From positions 62,001 to 126,000 of the forward strand of contig JAFEKR010000049.1 of the NCBI GenBank assembly GCA_019022495.1: 64,000 bases of DNA, written 5' to 3'. Position numbers and translations under genes: made by a program. The DNA comes from Epichloe hybrida (taxonomy: Eukaryota; Ascomycota; Sordariomycetes; Hypocreales; Clavicipitaceae). This document shows, piece by piece, positions 1 to 12,737 of this stretch; within the stretch, counting starts at the first letter, position 1, and each line of letters begins with the position of its first letter. The notes beneath the pieces are model-generated. The model did not search any database. It worked only from the letters and a program-made list of their open reading frames with translations, and was not told the DNA's origin.

Positions 1-149
1 ATATAAAGGGGTAATGTCTATGTCAGGAGCGCAGAGGTCAAAGATAGGATGTTCATCGAAGCAGGTCTTCGGAGAACCTTCGGGCTATGCGAATAACAAA
101 GAGGCTAGCTAGCTATAAGATAGCCACGTGCTTATGGAGCAGGGTACTT

Positions 150-3100
150 ATTAAAGACCACGTATATTATTAGTGCTAGGTTAGAGATTAAAACCTTCAC
201 GCACCTACCCTTAGCTAGTATTTATCTAGTAGTGACTATAATAGTCTTAGCTATTACTTTGTTCTTAACCTTTTAGTGTAAGCTATAATAAATTAATCTC
301 TCTTAACCTTTTTAAGGATATAAACTATTAGCTAGATTATTATATAGCTAATACTCTAAAGATTTACTAGAAACACGCTAGTACCTTATAATACTAAAGC
401 TATAGATAATTAGCAAGATAGGGAACCCCTATAATCTAGAACTATAGATAATAGGGTGTAATAAACATTACTTAATCCTAATTTAGGTAAAGGTATAAAT
501 AATATAACTAAAGAAAAAAGGGCATTATAGCAACGCTATAAGGTTATATAATCTAAGCTACGTTACCTTTAGAGGAGATAAGAGGTCTTATAGATAGAGG
601 CGCAAATTAAAGAGCTTAAGGCAAATCTAGGATTAGCTAGACCTTAAACTAGACCTATAATTACCCCTTAATCTAGACCTATAATTACCCCTTAAACATT
701 AGCTACAATTTCACCTATGGTTTATAGTAACATAGTAGTAATTACATAGTAAGGTAGTCTTATTAAAACGTAAATAAAAATGCCTATATATAAAGGGGAA
801 ATGTATAAAAGCCTATAGAATTTCTTAGCAAACTTAGACATACTATTTAAATTAAACTACTATACCTTTAAGGATAATATAACTAAGGTAGCGTATATAA
901 GCAGTTACCTAGCTAGTGATGTGAAGTAATAGTGGATATATTATATAGCTATGGATAGGCATGTAGATTATTTGTTAATCACTTAGGCAGATTTCCTAGA
1001 ATAGTTAAAAACTAGAATAATAGATATAGGTATAAGATACTTAGAAGCAATAAGGTTACTACTAAATCTTAGGTAAAAGAATAGCTAATTATTTTAATCC
1101 TTTATATAAGCCTAGGATAAGGTAAAAGCTAAGTTACCTAAAGAAATCCCTATATATCTAAGAATTATAATCTTTCTAAATAGCTTAAATAATACTATAA
1201 GGAAGTAGATAATTAGTTAAGAGATCCTAATAACCTAGAGCTAACTATAAGGCTAGGGTAAGAAAGCAGAGGTTATAATAGGTTTAGGCTAAAATAATAA
1301 AAAAGGTTAGGACTCTAAAAGAAAGAGGTAACGCTCTTATTCTATATTACTTATAAATAAGGCATAGTAATAAAGCAAAGACTAAGGGAAAAGATTATCC
1401 TTAGTGTGCTATAAATATAAAAAGCCTAGGCACGCTATACTAACTTATTAGGCACTGGATTATTTTACCTATAAAAGTACTAAATATATAACTAAGAAAT
1501 ATAGGGAAAGTAATAATAAAGCTATATCTCCTAATATAATACTAGTTTAATTAGCATAGACCTAGGAATATAATCTTACTATAGAATACCCTATAGATAA
1601 TAGAATAAGAATACAGGTATCTTTATAATAAGATAACTAGTAGTTAGCTATATAAGCGCTATTTAATATAGGCGCATAGTCTTTAATAATTCATTTAAAA
1701 TTAGTGTTAAAAAAGGATTAGGAGAATGTAATCTAATTAGATAGGATATTAAAGAGTGTAAGCAAAAAAGTAATTTTATATTAAGAAATTCTAAAAAAAT
1801 TAGTTAAGATAAAAGATAGTATAGGATTTATAAAGGTTTACTAAGTTAGCTACTTTATTACTAATATAGGTAAAGGGATAATTCTAGGTATAGACTAGAT
1901 TAAAGAGTATTTACCTATAATTATATGTTAGGAGCATAAATACTAGAGATATCTAGTAATAATAAAACATCTCTCCTTTACTTATAGTAAGTAGTAAGTA
2001 TATAAAGAGAAAAAAATAGTAGTAATTACTTTATTATTAGGAGTAATAAAGATTAGGCTAAGTATTCTAGAAAATAAAAATCAAAAAGGAAAAGGAAAAG
2101 GCTAATTAAAGGACCTAGTAGTAATAGACATATAAATAAATAGCAAAGTAGCTATGTGAATCCTTAAGTATACTTATTTATGGCAAAAAAGCAAAGGTAT
2201 TGTAGTTATACTAATTTTAGAAAACATAAGCAGCAAAGAAGCCATGTTAAATTAGGATAAGAGCACTAAGTGCCTTACACTAATAATCCTAGAAGAATAT
2301 AGGGAGTTTATAGATGTTTTTTCTAAAGAGTTAGTAAGTAAGCTTCCTAAACTAGGAGGTTACACTTATGCGATTAAATTAGAAGAAAGGAAAACATTAC
2401 CTTAGGGGCTTATATATAATTTAGCTAAAAGGGAGCTAGAGGTTCTTAGAGAGTACCTTATAAGTGCGTAGCTTAAAGGGTAGATTAGAAGATTAGTTAG
2501 CCTAGCTAAAGCCTTGATTTTATTTGTTCTAAAGAAAGGAGGGAAATTAAGGCTTTATATGAATTATAAGGGCCTAAATAAGATTATAATTAAGAATAAG
2601 GCCCCTTTGCCCCTTATTACTAAAATTCTTAATTAATTAGCGGGCGTAGTTATTTTTATAGTCCTAGATTTAAAAGATACGTACTACTAGCTATGTATTC
2701 GCTTAGGTAATGAGTAGAAAATAGCGTTCTATTATTAATATAGCCACTTTAAATATCTAGTAATGCTATTTAGACTAGTTAACATACTAGTGACTTTTTA
2801 GGAGTATATTAATAATGCTCTTAAAGGACTTGTTAATAAGACCTACATTTTCTATCTAGATAATACGCTAATATATAGTAGTAAGGTTAAAGATTATACA
2901 GAGCATGTTAAACAAGTTCTATATAGGTTTAGAGAGATAGGTCTTTTTATTAACCTTAAGAAGTGTTAATTTTTAGTTAAGGAAGTTGAATTTTTAGGCT
3001 TTAAGATATTAGAGAAAGGTATTATAATAAACCTAGCAAGAGTTAAAGCAATTGCAACCTAGCTAATACCACGCAGCGTTTTTAATATTTAGTTATTTCT

Positions 3101-6100
3101 TAGTTTTACTAGATTCTACTGCTGTTTTATTAAATAGTATAGTAAAGTTATTATTCTATTAATAGATTACCTTAGAGGGAATTAACTAGTGATATTTAAA
3201 CTAGAACCCTATAAGATAGTAGCGTTTAGAGAACTTTAATAAAGATTTTAGGAAGCGCTAATTTTAGTGCATTTTAACCCACTTGCGTATCTTAGAGTGA
3301 AGATAGATACATCTAGACATGTGATTAGGGCTATACTCATAATGTTAGTGCTAGGTTACTAGCACCTAGTTACGTTTATGTTAAGAAAGATAACTAATAC
3401 TAAATTACGATATTTAACACCTAATAGCGAATTGTTAGCTATCTAAGAGGCTTTTCGCATATAGAGACACTATCTCGCTTATTTAGCTTATATAATTAAA
3501 GTTATTATAGATTATTTAAACTATAAGTACCTTGCTATAAAGCCTAAGCTTACTAGTAAGTAAGTAACTACGCTTAATAAGCTTTATCCTTTTAACTTTA
3601 AGATTATGCATTATATAGGGAAATTAAATCCTACTAACCTACTTTTAAGAAGACTAGATTTTATAAGTAAGGCAAGGAAAGAGAAAGTAGTAACTATATA
3701 ACTTCCTACCTTTTTATCTAAATTTGTGGATACTAAGAGATAGGAATACTATAGCGATATTATTAATGCCATAGGCTCTATAAAAACATCACTTAATGTA
3801 ACTAATAGTTAGTTATAACAACGCTGCAATAATACTACTAATATCTAGAGTTTTAAAAAATCATAACTTAACTATATTCCTAAAGAACCTAATAATCTAA
3901 ATAATCTTAGAAGAGTTATATTAGTAAGGTTATTTAATACTTTTTATACTTTGGTTAATAAGCGATAAGCTAGCTATAGTAATACTATTAGTACCTAGCG
4001 TATGTATTAGTTAGTGCTTAATTGTTTTAATTTTCCTATTAGACTAGCTATTACTAATAGGGATAGACTAGCATAGGTTATTACTAGTAAGCAGCGAGGG
4101 CGCCCCTTAAAAACATCACTTATTTATGTCCTTATAAGACTAGAAGTATTTATTAAACTAATTACTTATAGAGATATTATAGCTAGGATCTAATCTGTTT
4201 AAAGAACCTCTTCTAAGTTTAACTCTAACTTTTTAGAAAAAAGCTTAGAATTAAAACCCTTAATTTAAGTCTTATTATATAAAGCATAGTAAGGTAATGA
4301 CTTTACTATAGGTTAATTAAAGTTACTTAAAAGCAGCGATTTAGCTATGTCCTAGATATAGTTAATTAGACTCTCTAAGCTATTAATGTTTAAGAATCGT
4401 GTTTTTGTTTCTCTAGGTATAAGGAAAGAAATTTTGTTACTAACTTATAATAACCTTACTACTAGGCACTAAGGAGTAAGCAAAACTCTTTATTAGATTA
4501 TAAACTAATATTATTAGCTAATAATAAAGAAAGATATAAAGGTGCACGTTAGCACTTACGTAAATTATTAGACTTTAAAACTAAGGCATTATAAACCATA
4601 TAGTAAGCTAGCTACGTTGCTAGTGCCTAATCGCCCCTTTTAAGAATTGTTAATAGATTTCATTACTAGACTTTTACTAGTAAAAGATTTGAATTAAACC
4701 TATGACGTAATTTTAGTTATTATTAACTATTTTATAAAATATAGTATTTATATCCCTATGTTAACGCAACTAACTAGTAATAAGCTAGTAACTATGTTCT
4801 TAGAATATGTTTTTAGAGACTATAGAGCCCTAGAAAGTATTATAATAGACTAAGGTTCCACATTTACTAGTGGTTTCTAGATGACTTTTTACTATTTTCT
4901 TACAATAAAGCGGCTACTTAGCACTGCTTTTTACCCCTAGATAGACGGTTAAATAGAACGTTTAAACTAGGTCTTAGAACATTATTTAAGGGCTTTTGCT
5001 TATGCTAAATAGACTAATTAGGCGAATAACCTATTAATAGCGTAATTTACGTATAACATAAGCAATCACTTAACGCATAGCTACACACTAGCGGAGGCGT
5101 TATAAGGTTATAATCCTAGAGGTCTATAGCAAGTAATAGTAAATATCCTTTTAGTAAATAATTAAGCTAAAAGTAAGATTTTAGCACTAAGAGAGAAGCA
5201 CACTATAATTAAGTAGCTTTTAAGTAACTTATAGACTTAGTATAAAAAATATTATAACTAGAAGAGAACTCTAATAAGGTTTAAAGTTAGTGACTATGTT
5301 TTATTATTAATAAAAAACATTAACCTAAGATACCTTAGTAAGAAGCTAGCTATAAAGTATCTAAGCCCTTATAAGATTAAAAAGGCAATTAGAAGTTATA
5401 GATTAGTATATTAATTAAAATTGCTACCTAGGACTTAATTATATAATATATTTAATATTACTAGTCTTAAACCTTTTAAAGGGGACCTAATAGACATAGA
5501 AGATGCGTCCTTACTACAAGATATTATTAAAGATAATAAACAAGAGTTTAAAGTTAAGAGAATTATTTTACACTACTATAATAGAAGGCGTTGTAAATAT
5601 CTAGTTAAATAAAAGGGCTATAATGCTTTAGAGAATTCTTAGGTATTAAAAAGGGATTTTATTACTAGAGAAATTATTAATAACTATAAGCAATAGCTAA
5701 GTAGCGAAGTTAATGCAAGGTAGCTATGTTTTATAACTTAATACACTAAAGATATTAGAAAATAAAGTTAATTTACTTAGATAACTTAAATAATCTATTA
5801 CGTAGCTACTAAGCACCTATCCCTTTATAATAGAGTTAGCCCTTAAGACCGCTAGTCCCTTATTATTATTAGCGGCTATAGGAGCTATAGAGGAAAAGGC
5901 CTTAGGAGTATCTTTATTATTAGAATCCCCCTCTCTATATATATAGACCTAAAGTGCACTAGGGAGCTTAATAAAACTAATGCGTTTAGGTAAATTAATA
6001 GTATTTAGTGTAAACTACTAGTAAGTTAGTTAAGCATTAGCTATGCATATTAAGAAAGCTTACCTTTAGGATATTCTAGGCTATAAAGCAAAGATAGTTT

Positions 6101-6570
6101 GCAATATTAATCTAAGTCTCTAGATTTATAGTGTTACTTAGTAGCGCTATTACAGTGTGTTTATTATATTTTACCTTATAAGTAATATTAGTAAATATTT
6201 AAGCGTGGTAAACATAACTACACTTATTAGAATTTTTATAAACTAGGATAGCATTCTATAGCTTTTTCTTTGTTTTTATAATAGCCTAGTAGTAAGTTAG
6301 TAGTAATCTAGTGTCTAGGAAATAGGATTATACTTACTTTATTTTAATAGTAATAGCTACCTTTAGGAGTAGCTTTAATAAGTTTAAATAGCCTATTATA
6401 AAGCTATGTAATTTAAGCTAGAGTCTAGTAGTGTATTAGTAATAACTAGGCAGATTTTAGTTAAGAAAGACATACTATAATATAGTTTTTATTATTTTAG
6501 AAGTAATAAGCATATTTTATTAAATAGCCTATTAAATATTAGCTATAAAGAAGTAGTAAGTAAGCAAAGA
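150..6570 (+). mobile_element. RIP-degraded Ty3/gypsy chromovirus retrotransposon
   Basis: A very AT-rich block, saturated with TA dinucleotides and TAG/TAA triplets, in which a retroelement can still be read by translating through the stops. In order on the + strand: a gag-like segment from about 780, a zinc-knuckle remnant near 1405-1440 with Cys changed to Tyr, a protease-like segment near 1650-1700, reverse transcriptase about 2340-3000, RNase H about 3190-3560, integrase about 4430-5130, and a chromodomain about 5560-5690. This order and the terminal chromodomain are those of chromoviruses. Stops stand where Gln or Trp codons are expected, which is the RIP signature (CpA to TpA on both strands). 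Base composition becomes normal before about 150 and after about 6570. I could not delimit LTRs or a target-site duplication. No ORF survives, so the copy is dead. Confidence 0.88.
2340..5690 (+). pseudogene. Degenerate pol (RT, RNase H, integrase, chromodomain)
   Basis: Translating through stops shows a Ty3/gypsy pol. The RT entry motif (LPxxxxYxxxIxLE-like) lies at about 2340-2390. The LDLxxxYY block is near 2665-2690, and the catalytic YLDD appears as YLDN at about 2852, so one active-site Asp is lost. VEFLGF follows near 2985. An RNase H/RT-connection DxxxYKYL-like motif lies near 3510. The integrase zinc-binding region runs about 4450-4600 and the core about 4690-5100, with readable Asp positions and several W-to-stop changes. 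A chromodomain with KYLVK-x-KGY closes the frame near 5600-5640. Dozens of in-frame TAG/TAA codons make it non-functional. Confidence 0.85.
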
Positions 6571-8439
6571 TATTATACCGTTGCCGTGTATTGTCGGTGG
6601 CAGACCAGGACTGGGTCCATGCTTCAGCCTATTTATCCATGTGTTGTTGGTCTATTATTCCATGTTTCAAAAGAAAATGGACGGTGCTCTCCACGGAGGG
6701 GGGGTCTGCTTTGAGATCACACAAAGTCTCATGTTGCGTCTGCGTGAGACGGTAGCTTCAGGATATGCTGGACCTGGCTGCAAGGCTGATGGTTATTTAC
6801 AGGGCTCACAATGCGCGTCAGGTCAAGGATGTGATGCGATGCGATGTGATGCTGTTCAGCTCAGTATGCTCTGAAAAGTGTGGGAAGATCTCATTGCGGT
6901 CTCGCGGCAAATATACAGTACTCATTCTTCTGTCAACGATTGCTACAGCCCAGCGGCGCGCGTCGTCGCTCGGGGATCAATAATTGGCCCATCTGTGAGC
7001 CCTAGAATACTCCCCGATCAAGTACCTGGTTCCTGGTGGTCGTAATCGAGGCTAATTGTGGGAAATTTGTCTTGTTTGATTGACGAGGGCCCGGTCGTCC
7101 CGGTCGTGTCAGGGTAGCCTGCAGGAACGAGAAGACACGTGCACGGTGTCTGACAGGGCAGAAAACTTTGGACTTCTCGAGAAGTATCAGTTAATGAATT
7201 CTCGGCGTGCTGAGCGAGGTATTTGCAAAAAAAAAAAACAGATTGTTTGATCGAGTTCGAGGATGCGCCGCTTCACAGATGTGTAGGAACTTGGGAAGAC
7301 TGTTCATCGGAATAAAGCGGTGTCAGTTCTGAAAATTGTCCACAAAACTGGGAAATTGGCATGTCTTTCTTCGGATTGATGAGCGACATCGTTCGTGTGC
7401 ACGAGCACTCGGTTCCAAAGTTCTGGTGAACGATTTGGCGCATAGACGGCGGTTGCCACCACTCTGGCTTCCACGTGTGACAGCAGTCACAGCACAGGCT
7501 CTTTGATCGTACACCCCACTGTAGGTGACTCAATTTCCATCGTCATTTCGTAACCAGTCATTCAGTTCAGGAACAACGCTTGTCAGTGACATGTTTGTCC
7601 CCGGACTAGGCTTGACCGTTTCCCCCTACTCGCTGCGAGGAATGAGGTGTCAGCCAAACCAGACCTGGTGAACATCCTGCCCAACTTCAAATTCACGTCA
7701 CTTGTCTGATTTCCTCTCGTTATATTGTAGTTCCAGTCGGTATATCGCGTCGTAGGGTCCGCGTCGTAGGTTCCGCGTCAGTCCCGGTAACCAGCACGCC
7801 TCCCTACGCCACGAATCTCTCTACAACTGTATTCTGGCTGCGGTAGCAATCGTTGCTGCATCCGTGCTCAAAAGAATGCTGTTCAGTAGTGAGGCTTTAA
7901 CGGAAACTGAACCAGGGTGAGAGATTGCAAGGTGCCATAAGTGCGGCTCCAGCAGGAGTCGTGTAACACAGCTTTCGCTTCTTGGTGTGGTGCCTCTACT
8001 ATAGCGTGCCCAAGTTCAGGAGGACATTTTGCTTCAGATGAGAAGATTCATGCGACGGGTAAGCGGTTAGCCGATGACTTATGATCATTCCGTAATTAAC
8101 ATGCATCAGCGACGCAGGAATGCAAAAAAGTCGTCGTCCCATCTGTAAGAAGAGTCAATGATTTGTGAAGTTTCGACCCTTGACTCCCTTTGATAGAATA
8201 ACTCGTTCCCCGCCCTACCTCACAGCTGTTGGACAAGGAAAGTTTGTTCGAGTTTGATACAAACAGGTGTCGCCGGCCGCCAGCCGCCAGCCGCCTTTAG
8301 TTGGAGATTAAAGTGGAAGTCACGTGCTCCCGTGTTGTCGTTGTCATGCTGCCTCACCTCCCCAGTTTCTGGCGATTAAATTAGAGTTAGCGTCACGATT
8401 GCTCCAGCGCGTTATTACCACACGTCTCAATTCGGTAAC
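6571..8439. other. Intergenic region between retroelement and helicase
   Basis: Normal base composition resumes here. Short open frames exist (for example 6581-6874 and 7273-7533), but none has a family signature, a convincing start context or a splice partner. No RNA gene seen. The last few hundred bases are presumably the promoter and leader of the helicase gene. Confidence 0.5.
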
Positions 8440-8448
8440 ATGGGTTGA
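8440..8448 (+). promoter_or_regulatory. Minimal upstream ORF (Met-Gly-stop) before the helicase
   Basis: ATG GGT TGA ends 5 nt before the helicase ATG at 8454. A start-stop element this close could lower initiation at the main start or force leaky scanning. The reading is direct; the effect is inference, and it only matters if transcription starts upstream of 8440. Confidence 0.4.
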
Positions 8449-8453
8449 TTAAA

Positions 8454-11400
8454 ATGAAAAATGAAAACGAACACCAAGTTATTGAAATTCTTGATGATGG
8501 CTGCACCGCGTCTGAAGATGACAGTCGCCCTTCAAAAGAATCTGCCTCAAATTCGAAGAAGCGAAAAGTTGATGTCGACAATGTCTCGGAGAAGGTCCAC
8601 TGGACCGACGACTCAGATGAGTTGCCTGTGAAGCCCAAGAAGAGAAGGGCGAAACGAAAATCAGCGACCATAAAAGAGAAGAAGACAAAGGGCAGCAATG
8701 ATGCCGGCACACAAGATGGGATCGATCTGGGAGAGCTTCCGGATTACCTGCAAGAGAGACGCCGAGACTTTGATGCGGATAAGAAGCGCCTTCACCAGGC
8801 GGCTCTTATGCTTCCACCTGACTATACTGGAATAGAGTTCCATGAGTCACGAGGACTAGATGAACTTAGGGAAAGGCCCGAGTTTGACATTAGCAGCGGC
8901 ATCAAACCATCCAGGCCATACAAGGACATCGAACTACCCCAATCAGCTGGGTTGATTCCAGCATCCATCGCTCAGTATTTGCGCGATTACCAGGTTGCGG
9001 GAGTTAAATTCCTTCATCGCAAGTTCGTTTACCAAGAGGGTGGCATCCTTGGCGATGATATGGGCCTTGGCAAGACGGTTCAAGTCGCGGCCTTCTTAAC
9101 CGCTGCGTTCGGCAAGACAGGGGATGAGCGAGACGACAAGCGGATGAGAGAAATTAGGTTCTGCCCCGGTCGGTGGTATCCAAGAGTTCTGATCATCTGC
9201 CCAGGCTCTCTTATTATGAATTGGAGAAACGAGTTGACCAGGTGGGGATGGTGGCATATTGACATCTACCACGGCGCGAATAAGGATGACATTCTGGGGA
9301 CTGCACGGGCGGGTCTCTTGGAGATAATGATCACCACCTATGACACCTACAAGAACAATCGCAGCGGCATTAACATGGTGGCATGGGATGCGGTCATTGC
9401 AGACGAATGCCATAGGCTCAAGGACAGGAAAAGTGAGACCACCAAAGCGCTGGAAGAAGTAAACGCCCTCTGTCGTATTGGGCTGACTGGAACCGCGATT
9501 CAAAATAAATACGAAGAGCTATGGACATTACTTAACTGGACTAATCCAGGGCATTTTGGCACCAGATCCGAATGGATGCAAACAATCAGCAAGCCGTTGG
9601 CCGTTGGACAATCCCATGATGCTACTGTGGCTCAGTTAAGCTTGGCCAGACAAACAGCACAAAGGCTTGTCCAAAACCTTCTACCGCGCTATTTCCTCCG
9701 GCGAATGAAGACCTTGATCGCTGATCAGCTGCCTAAAAAGACAGACCGGGTGGTTTTCTGCCCATTATCGGACTTACAGCGCGAGGCTTATAAGACCTTT
9801 ATTGATAGTGAGCAAGTTCAGCTTCTTCTTGAACTTTCAGAAAAGTGCGAGCATGGCAAAAAGCGAGGCTGGTGTTGTCGAGAAACACTTCCCGATGGAA
9901 CCCCGTGGACTGCGATTGTTTTTCCTAGCATGGTAGTATTACAGAAACTTGCCAATCATCTTGCCCTTCTCACACCATCTACGACAGATATTGACGACAA
10001 GCATGAGAGAGAGCTACGCACATTGAAGACCTGTATGCCAGACAGGTGGAAGCCTATGTATGAGCAAAGAGACCAGATCAGAAACCTGGTGAACCCAGAG
10101 TTCTGTGGGAAATGGAAAGTCCTGAAAAAACTACTGAGGTTCTGGCATCAAAACGGCGATAAAGTGCTTGTATTCTCACACAGTGTTCGACTACTTCGCA
10201 TCTTGCAGCACCTGTTCACTAACACGAGCTATAGCGTTAGCTATCTCGATGGGTCACTTACGTATGAGGAAAGACAAGATGTGGTCGATACCTTCAACAC
10301 AGACGCGACACAATTCGTATTTCTGATTTCGACCAAGGCCGGCGGTGTTGGTCTGAATATCACGTCTGCTAATAAAGTGGTCATCGTTGACCCGCATTGG
10401 AACCCTTCGTACGATTTGCAAGCTCAGGATCGAGCATATCGAATTGGACAGACTCGTGATGTGGAGGTTTTTCGACTCATCTCTTCGGGAACGGTGGAGG
10501 AAATTGTGTACGCCCGACAAATCTACAAACAACAACAGGCAAACATTGGCTACACCGCCTCCTCTGAACGCCGCTACTTTAAAGGTGTCCAGCAGGATGA
10601 AGACAGAAAAGGGGAGATATTTGGCTTGTCCAATATCTTCGCGTACCGCAGCGACAGCAGCTTTGGGCTGCTGCGTGGTATCGTAAACAAGACCAATATT
10701 GCAGAGGCCAAAGCTGGTGTGCACCTGGCCGATGTAGACCTTGAGAAAGCGATCGAGGACACGGAGTTGCAGGGTGTTGCCAAAAAGGAAGAGGCTGATG
10801 CTGAAGATGGCGGCATGAGTCAATTGGCCAATATATTAACAGCCGGGAACCAGCAACAGCTCCTCGCGTCGGAGCGGACAGGCCCCCCTAAGAGCGATGC
10901 CATCCAAGCTATATTGACTTCAGTCGGCGTCGAATATACACACGATAACTCGGAAGTTATTGGGACGTCCAAAATAGAGGAACAGCTATCGCGCCAAGCA
11001 GTAAACAGACTATATGCGGATGGTGATGTAGAAGGACAGAATGCGCTGTTTGCAGACAGCCAAGACGAGGATGATGATGGTACTGTACTTCATAGTACGT
11101 ATCGTCCACCGCAGGACGTTTGCCTTCGGCAGTTCTGCTCAATGGCACGTGAATTCGGATTTCTCAACGCCACTGAGTTTGCTCTGGTAGTGGAGAGTTG
11201 GTCACGCGAGGCGAGGCGGAACTGCCTAGATACGTTTTATCGACGACGAGAAGCGGCGTTGGAGAAAGCTCACAGCGTGAAGATGAAGCAAATGGCAGAG
11301 GCCGCCACAGATGCCGCCGCAGAAGCGGCAGCTGAAATGAAGGATGAAGAGGCGGACGTCAAGAATGAGCCTCGTAGCTCGTCACGGATGAAGTCTGAGG

Positions 11401-11660
11401 ATTTGGATCAAAAGAAGGTGAAAACAGAGGGGTTCAAGTCCGAAGACGTCAAAAATGAAGAGAACAGTGGCGATGATAAGACCACAACCACAATCGTCAA
11501 GAACGATGACGGCGACGGCAACGACAACAGTGTGAAGTGCGAGCTCGGCTACAAGCACGAATCCAACTCGCCAAGCCATGACTGGAAGCCCCTGAAGGGC
11601 GCTGGTGGCTCAAAGAGAAGCTCGATATTCATCTCGGACGGTGATGATGACGAGCTTTAG
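8454..11660 (+). CDS. SNF2-family DNA helicase/translocase, ERCC6L2-like
   Basis: An intronless frame of 1068 aa. The first true ATG is at 8454; the frame opens three codons earlier without one. The N-terminus is acidic/basic with nuclear-localisation-like KKRKV and KKRR runs. The SNF2 ATPase starts near residue 180. Walker A GDDMGLGKT is at about 200, Walker B reads DECH rather than the usual DEAH/DEGH at about 316, and the helicase C motifs TKAGGVGLN (~627) and QAQDRAYRIGQ (~657) are intact. Right after these comes the block RQIYKQQ...ERRYFKG, which is typical of ERCC6L2/RAD26L rather than of CSB/Rad26 itself. The Ser/Glu/Lys-rich tail suggests flexible regulation. Family members act in transcription-linked DNA repair and genome stability. 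Placement as ERCC6L2-like is confident by motif, but the function here is inference. Confidence 0.93.
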   Translation: MKNENEHQVIEILDDGCTASEDDSRPSKESASNSKKRKVDVDNVSEKVHWTDDSDELPVKPKKRRAKRKSATIKEKKTKGSNDAGTQDGIDLGELPDYLQERRRDFDADKKRLHQAALMLPPDYTGIEFHESRGLDELRERPEFDISSGIKPSRPYKDIELPQSAGLIPASIAQYLRDYQVAGVKFLHRKFVYQEGGILGDDMGLGKTVQVAAFLTAAFGKTGDERDDKRMREIRFCPGRWYPRVLIICPGSLIMNWRNELTRWGWWHIDIYHGANKDDILGTARAGLLEIMITTYDTYKNNRSGINMVAWDAVIADECHRLKDRKSETTKALEEVNALCRIGLTGTAIQNKYEELWTLLNWTNPGHFGTRSEWMQTISKPLAVGQSHDATVAQLSLARQTAQRLVQNLLPRYFLRRMKTLIADQLPKKTDRVVFCPLSDLQREAYKTFIDSEQVQLLLELSEKCEHGKKRGWCCRETLPDGTPWTAIVFPSMVVLQKLANHLALLTPSTTDIDDKHERELRTLKTCMPDRWKPMYEQRDQIRNLVNPEFCGKWKVLKKLLRFWHQNGDKVLVFSHSVRLLRILQHLFTNTSYSVSYLDGSLTYEERQDVVDTFNTDATQFVFLISTKAGGVGLNITSANKVVIVDPHWNPSYDLQAQDRAYRIGQTRDVEVFRLISSGTVEEIVYARQIYKQQQANIGYTASSERRYFKGVQQDEDRKGEIFGLSNIFAYRSDSSFGLLRGIVNKTNIAEAKAGVHLADVDLEKAIEDTELQGVAKKEEADAEDGGMSQLANILTAGNQQQLLASERTGPPKSDAIQAILTSVGVEYTHDNSEVIGTSKIEEQLSRQAVNRLYADGDVEGQNALFADSQDEDDDGTVLHSTYRPPQDVCLRQFCSMAREFGFLNATEFALVVESWSREARRNCLDTFYRRREAALEKAHSVKMKQMAEAATDAAAEAAAEMKDEEADVKNEPRSSSRMKSEDLDQKKVKTEGFKSEDVKNEENSGDDKTTTTIVKNDDGDGNDNSVKCELGYKHESNSPSHDWKPLKGAGGSKRSSIFISDGDDDEL

Positions 11661-12075
11661 ACGGTTAAGGAATGGCGTTCATTTTTTTTATGTTTTTTTC
11701 TCCCTCGTAAACAGGATACCCCGCGTATAGTAAACAGACATTGTTACAGTATACGAAGCTGTTGCAATGCTCCATTCATTACTTTGGCAGTGCTGTCCCT
11801 CCCTCATTTGTTGAATCGACAAATTCAAATCCAACTATGCCAACGCCATACGAATGAATCAAAGTGTTTGAGAATCAGTACATAATTTGACTTGATCTAA
11901 ACAACCATTCATCTACATCAAGCAGTGTTGCCATGCCCAGAAAAGTGCAATATTTCAGTCAGCCATAAACCCAGACCTGCAAAAACGCCCCCACCACAAA
12001 AAAAAAATGCCATGTCTCATTCCCAAGCCTCAATGGGTAATCATCCATCATCCTCAAGATTCTCTCAGACCCCAT
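11661..12075. other. Convergent intergenic region (helicase / IMP3)
   Basis: The 3' ends of two converging genes face each other across about 415 bp. T-rich stretches just after 11660 and an A run near 11998-12007 are consistent with 3' UTRs on both strands. No further gene seen. Confidence 0.5.
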
Positions 12076-12737
12076 CTACAGCAACTCAAAGTCATCCAAC
12101 TGATCCCTGTACTTCATGATATTCCTCTTAATCTTACTACCAACCGACCAAGTGACAAAGTCCTCCGTCGACCTCGTCACCAAGTACGCCGGGTCCGTGA
12201 CCGCCTCGACCCCCACGCGCACATGGCCCTGCTCAATCATCTTGGTAGCCGCCTGCACGGTCTCCGCCATGCGCAGCCGCGTCATCACGACGGGGAGTCG
12301 TCTTCGCGCAAAGGCGCTCACCGTCACGCTGTTCTCCACGGCTGACAATTTGGATTTGTTCGACAGGATTCCCATGTCGTAGAGCTTGTTGAGAAGGAGC
12401 TCCTCATGTTTTCGGCGGACGGCGTTGTCGGGAGGTAGGAGGGAGAGACGATGCGCTAGTTGGCGTAGGGACTGCGCGGGGGGGGGGAGAAGAGAAGAAG
12501 AAGAAAAAGACTCGTCAGTACTCATGATGCTCCGGCAAGCTCGTATGTTCGGGATTGGGGGGGGGGGGAGGTTGGACGTACGCCGCAGATTCGGTTGTAT
12601 TTATGGTAATCTTCTGGCTTCTGGATCATGTACCGCCGGATGACAGCCTTGTCGCGATGGTCATTGTCGGACTTGTAGCTGATGAAGTCGGTTTTGCGAA
12701 GGAGCTTTTGCTCGTGGAACTTGAGCTTGCGCACCAT
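12076..12737 (-). CDS. IMP3: U3 snoRNP protein IMP3
   Basis: Two exons, 12582-12737 and 12076-12471, joined in phase 0 (donor GTACGT, acceptor GCAG) give 183 aa, the same length as yeast Imp3. Exon 1 starts [13 protein letters not shown] and runs to the YHKYNRICG block. Exon 2 continues [14 protein letters not shown] and carries the S4-like RNA-binding domain ([18 protein letters not shown]), ending in the conserved acidic DDFE tail. IMP3 belongs to the Mpp10-Imp3-Imp4 part of the small-subunit processome in the nucleolus, where it helps U3 snoRNA pair with pre-rRNA. The 110-nt intron contains C and T/C tracts on the coding strand. The gene is divergent from the mitochondrial bS18 gene. Confidence 0.97.

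Noticed and set aside
1..6570. LTR pair of the degenerate retroelement
   Set aside because: I compared the two ends by eye and could not find a convincing long direct repeat through the RIP changes.
6581..6983. Overlapping + strand frames right of the retroelement
   Set aside because: Overlapping in two frames, no domain, no splice partner; simple repeats such as GATGCGATGCGATGTGATG explain part of the frame.
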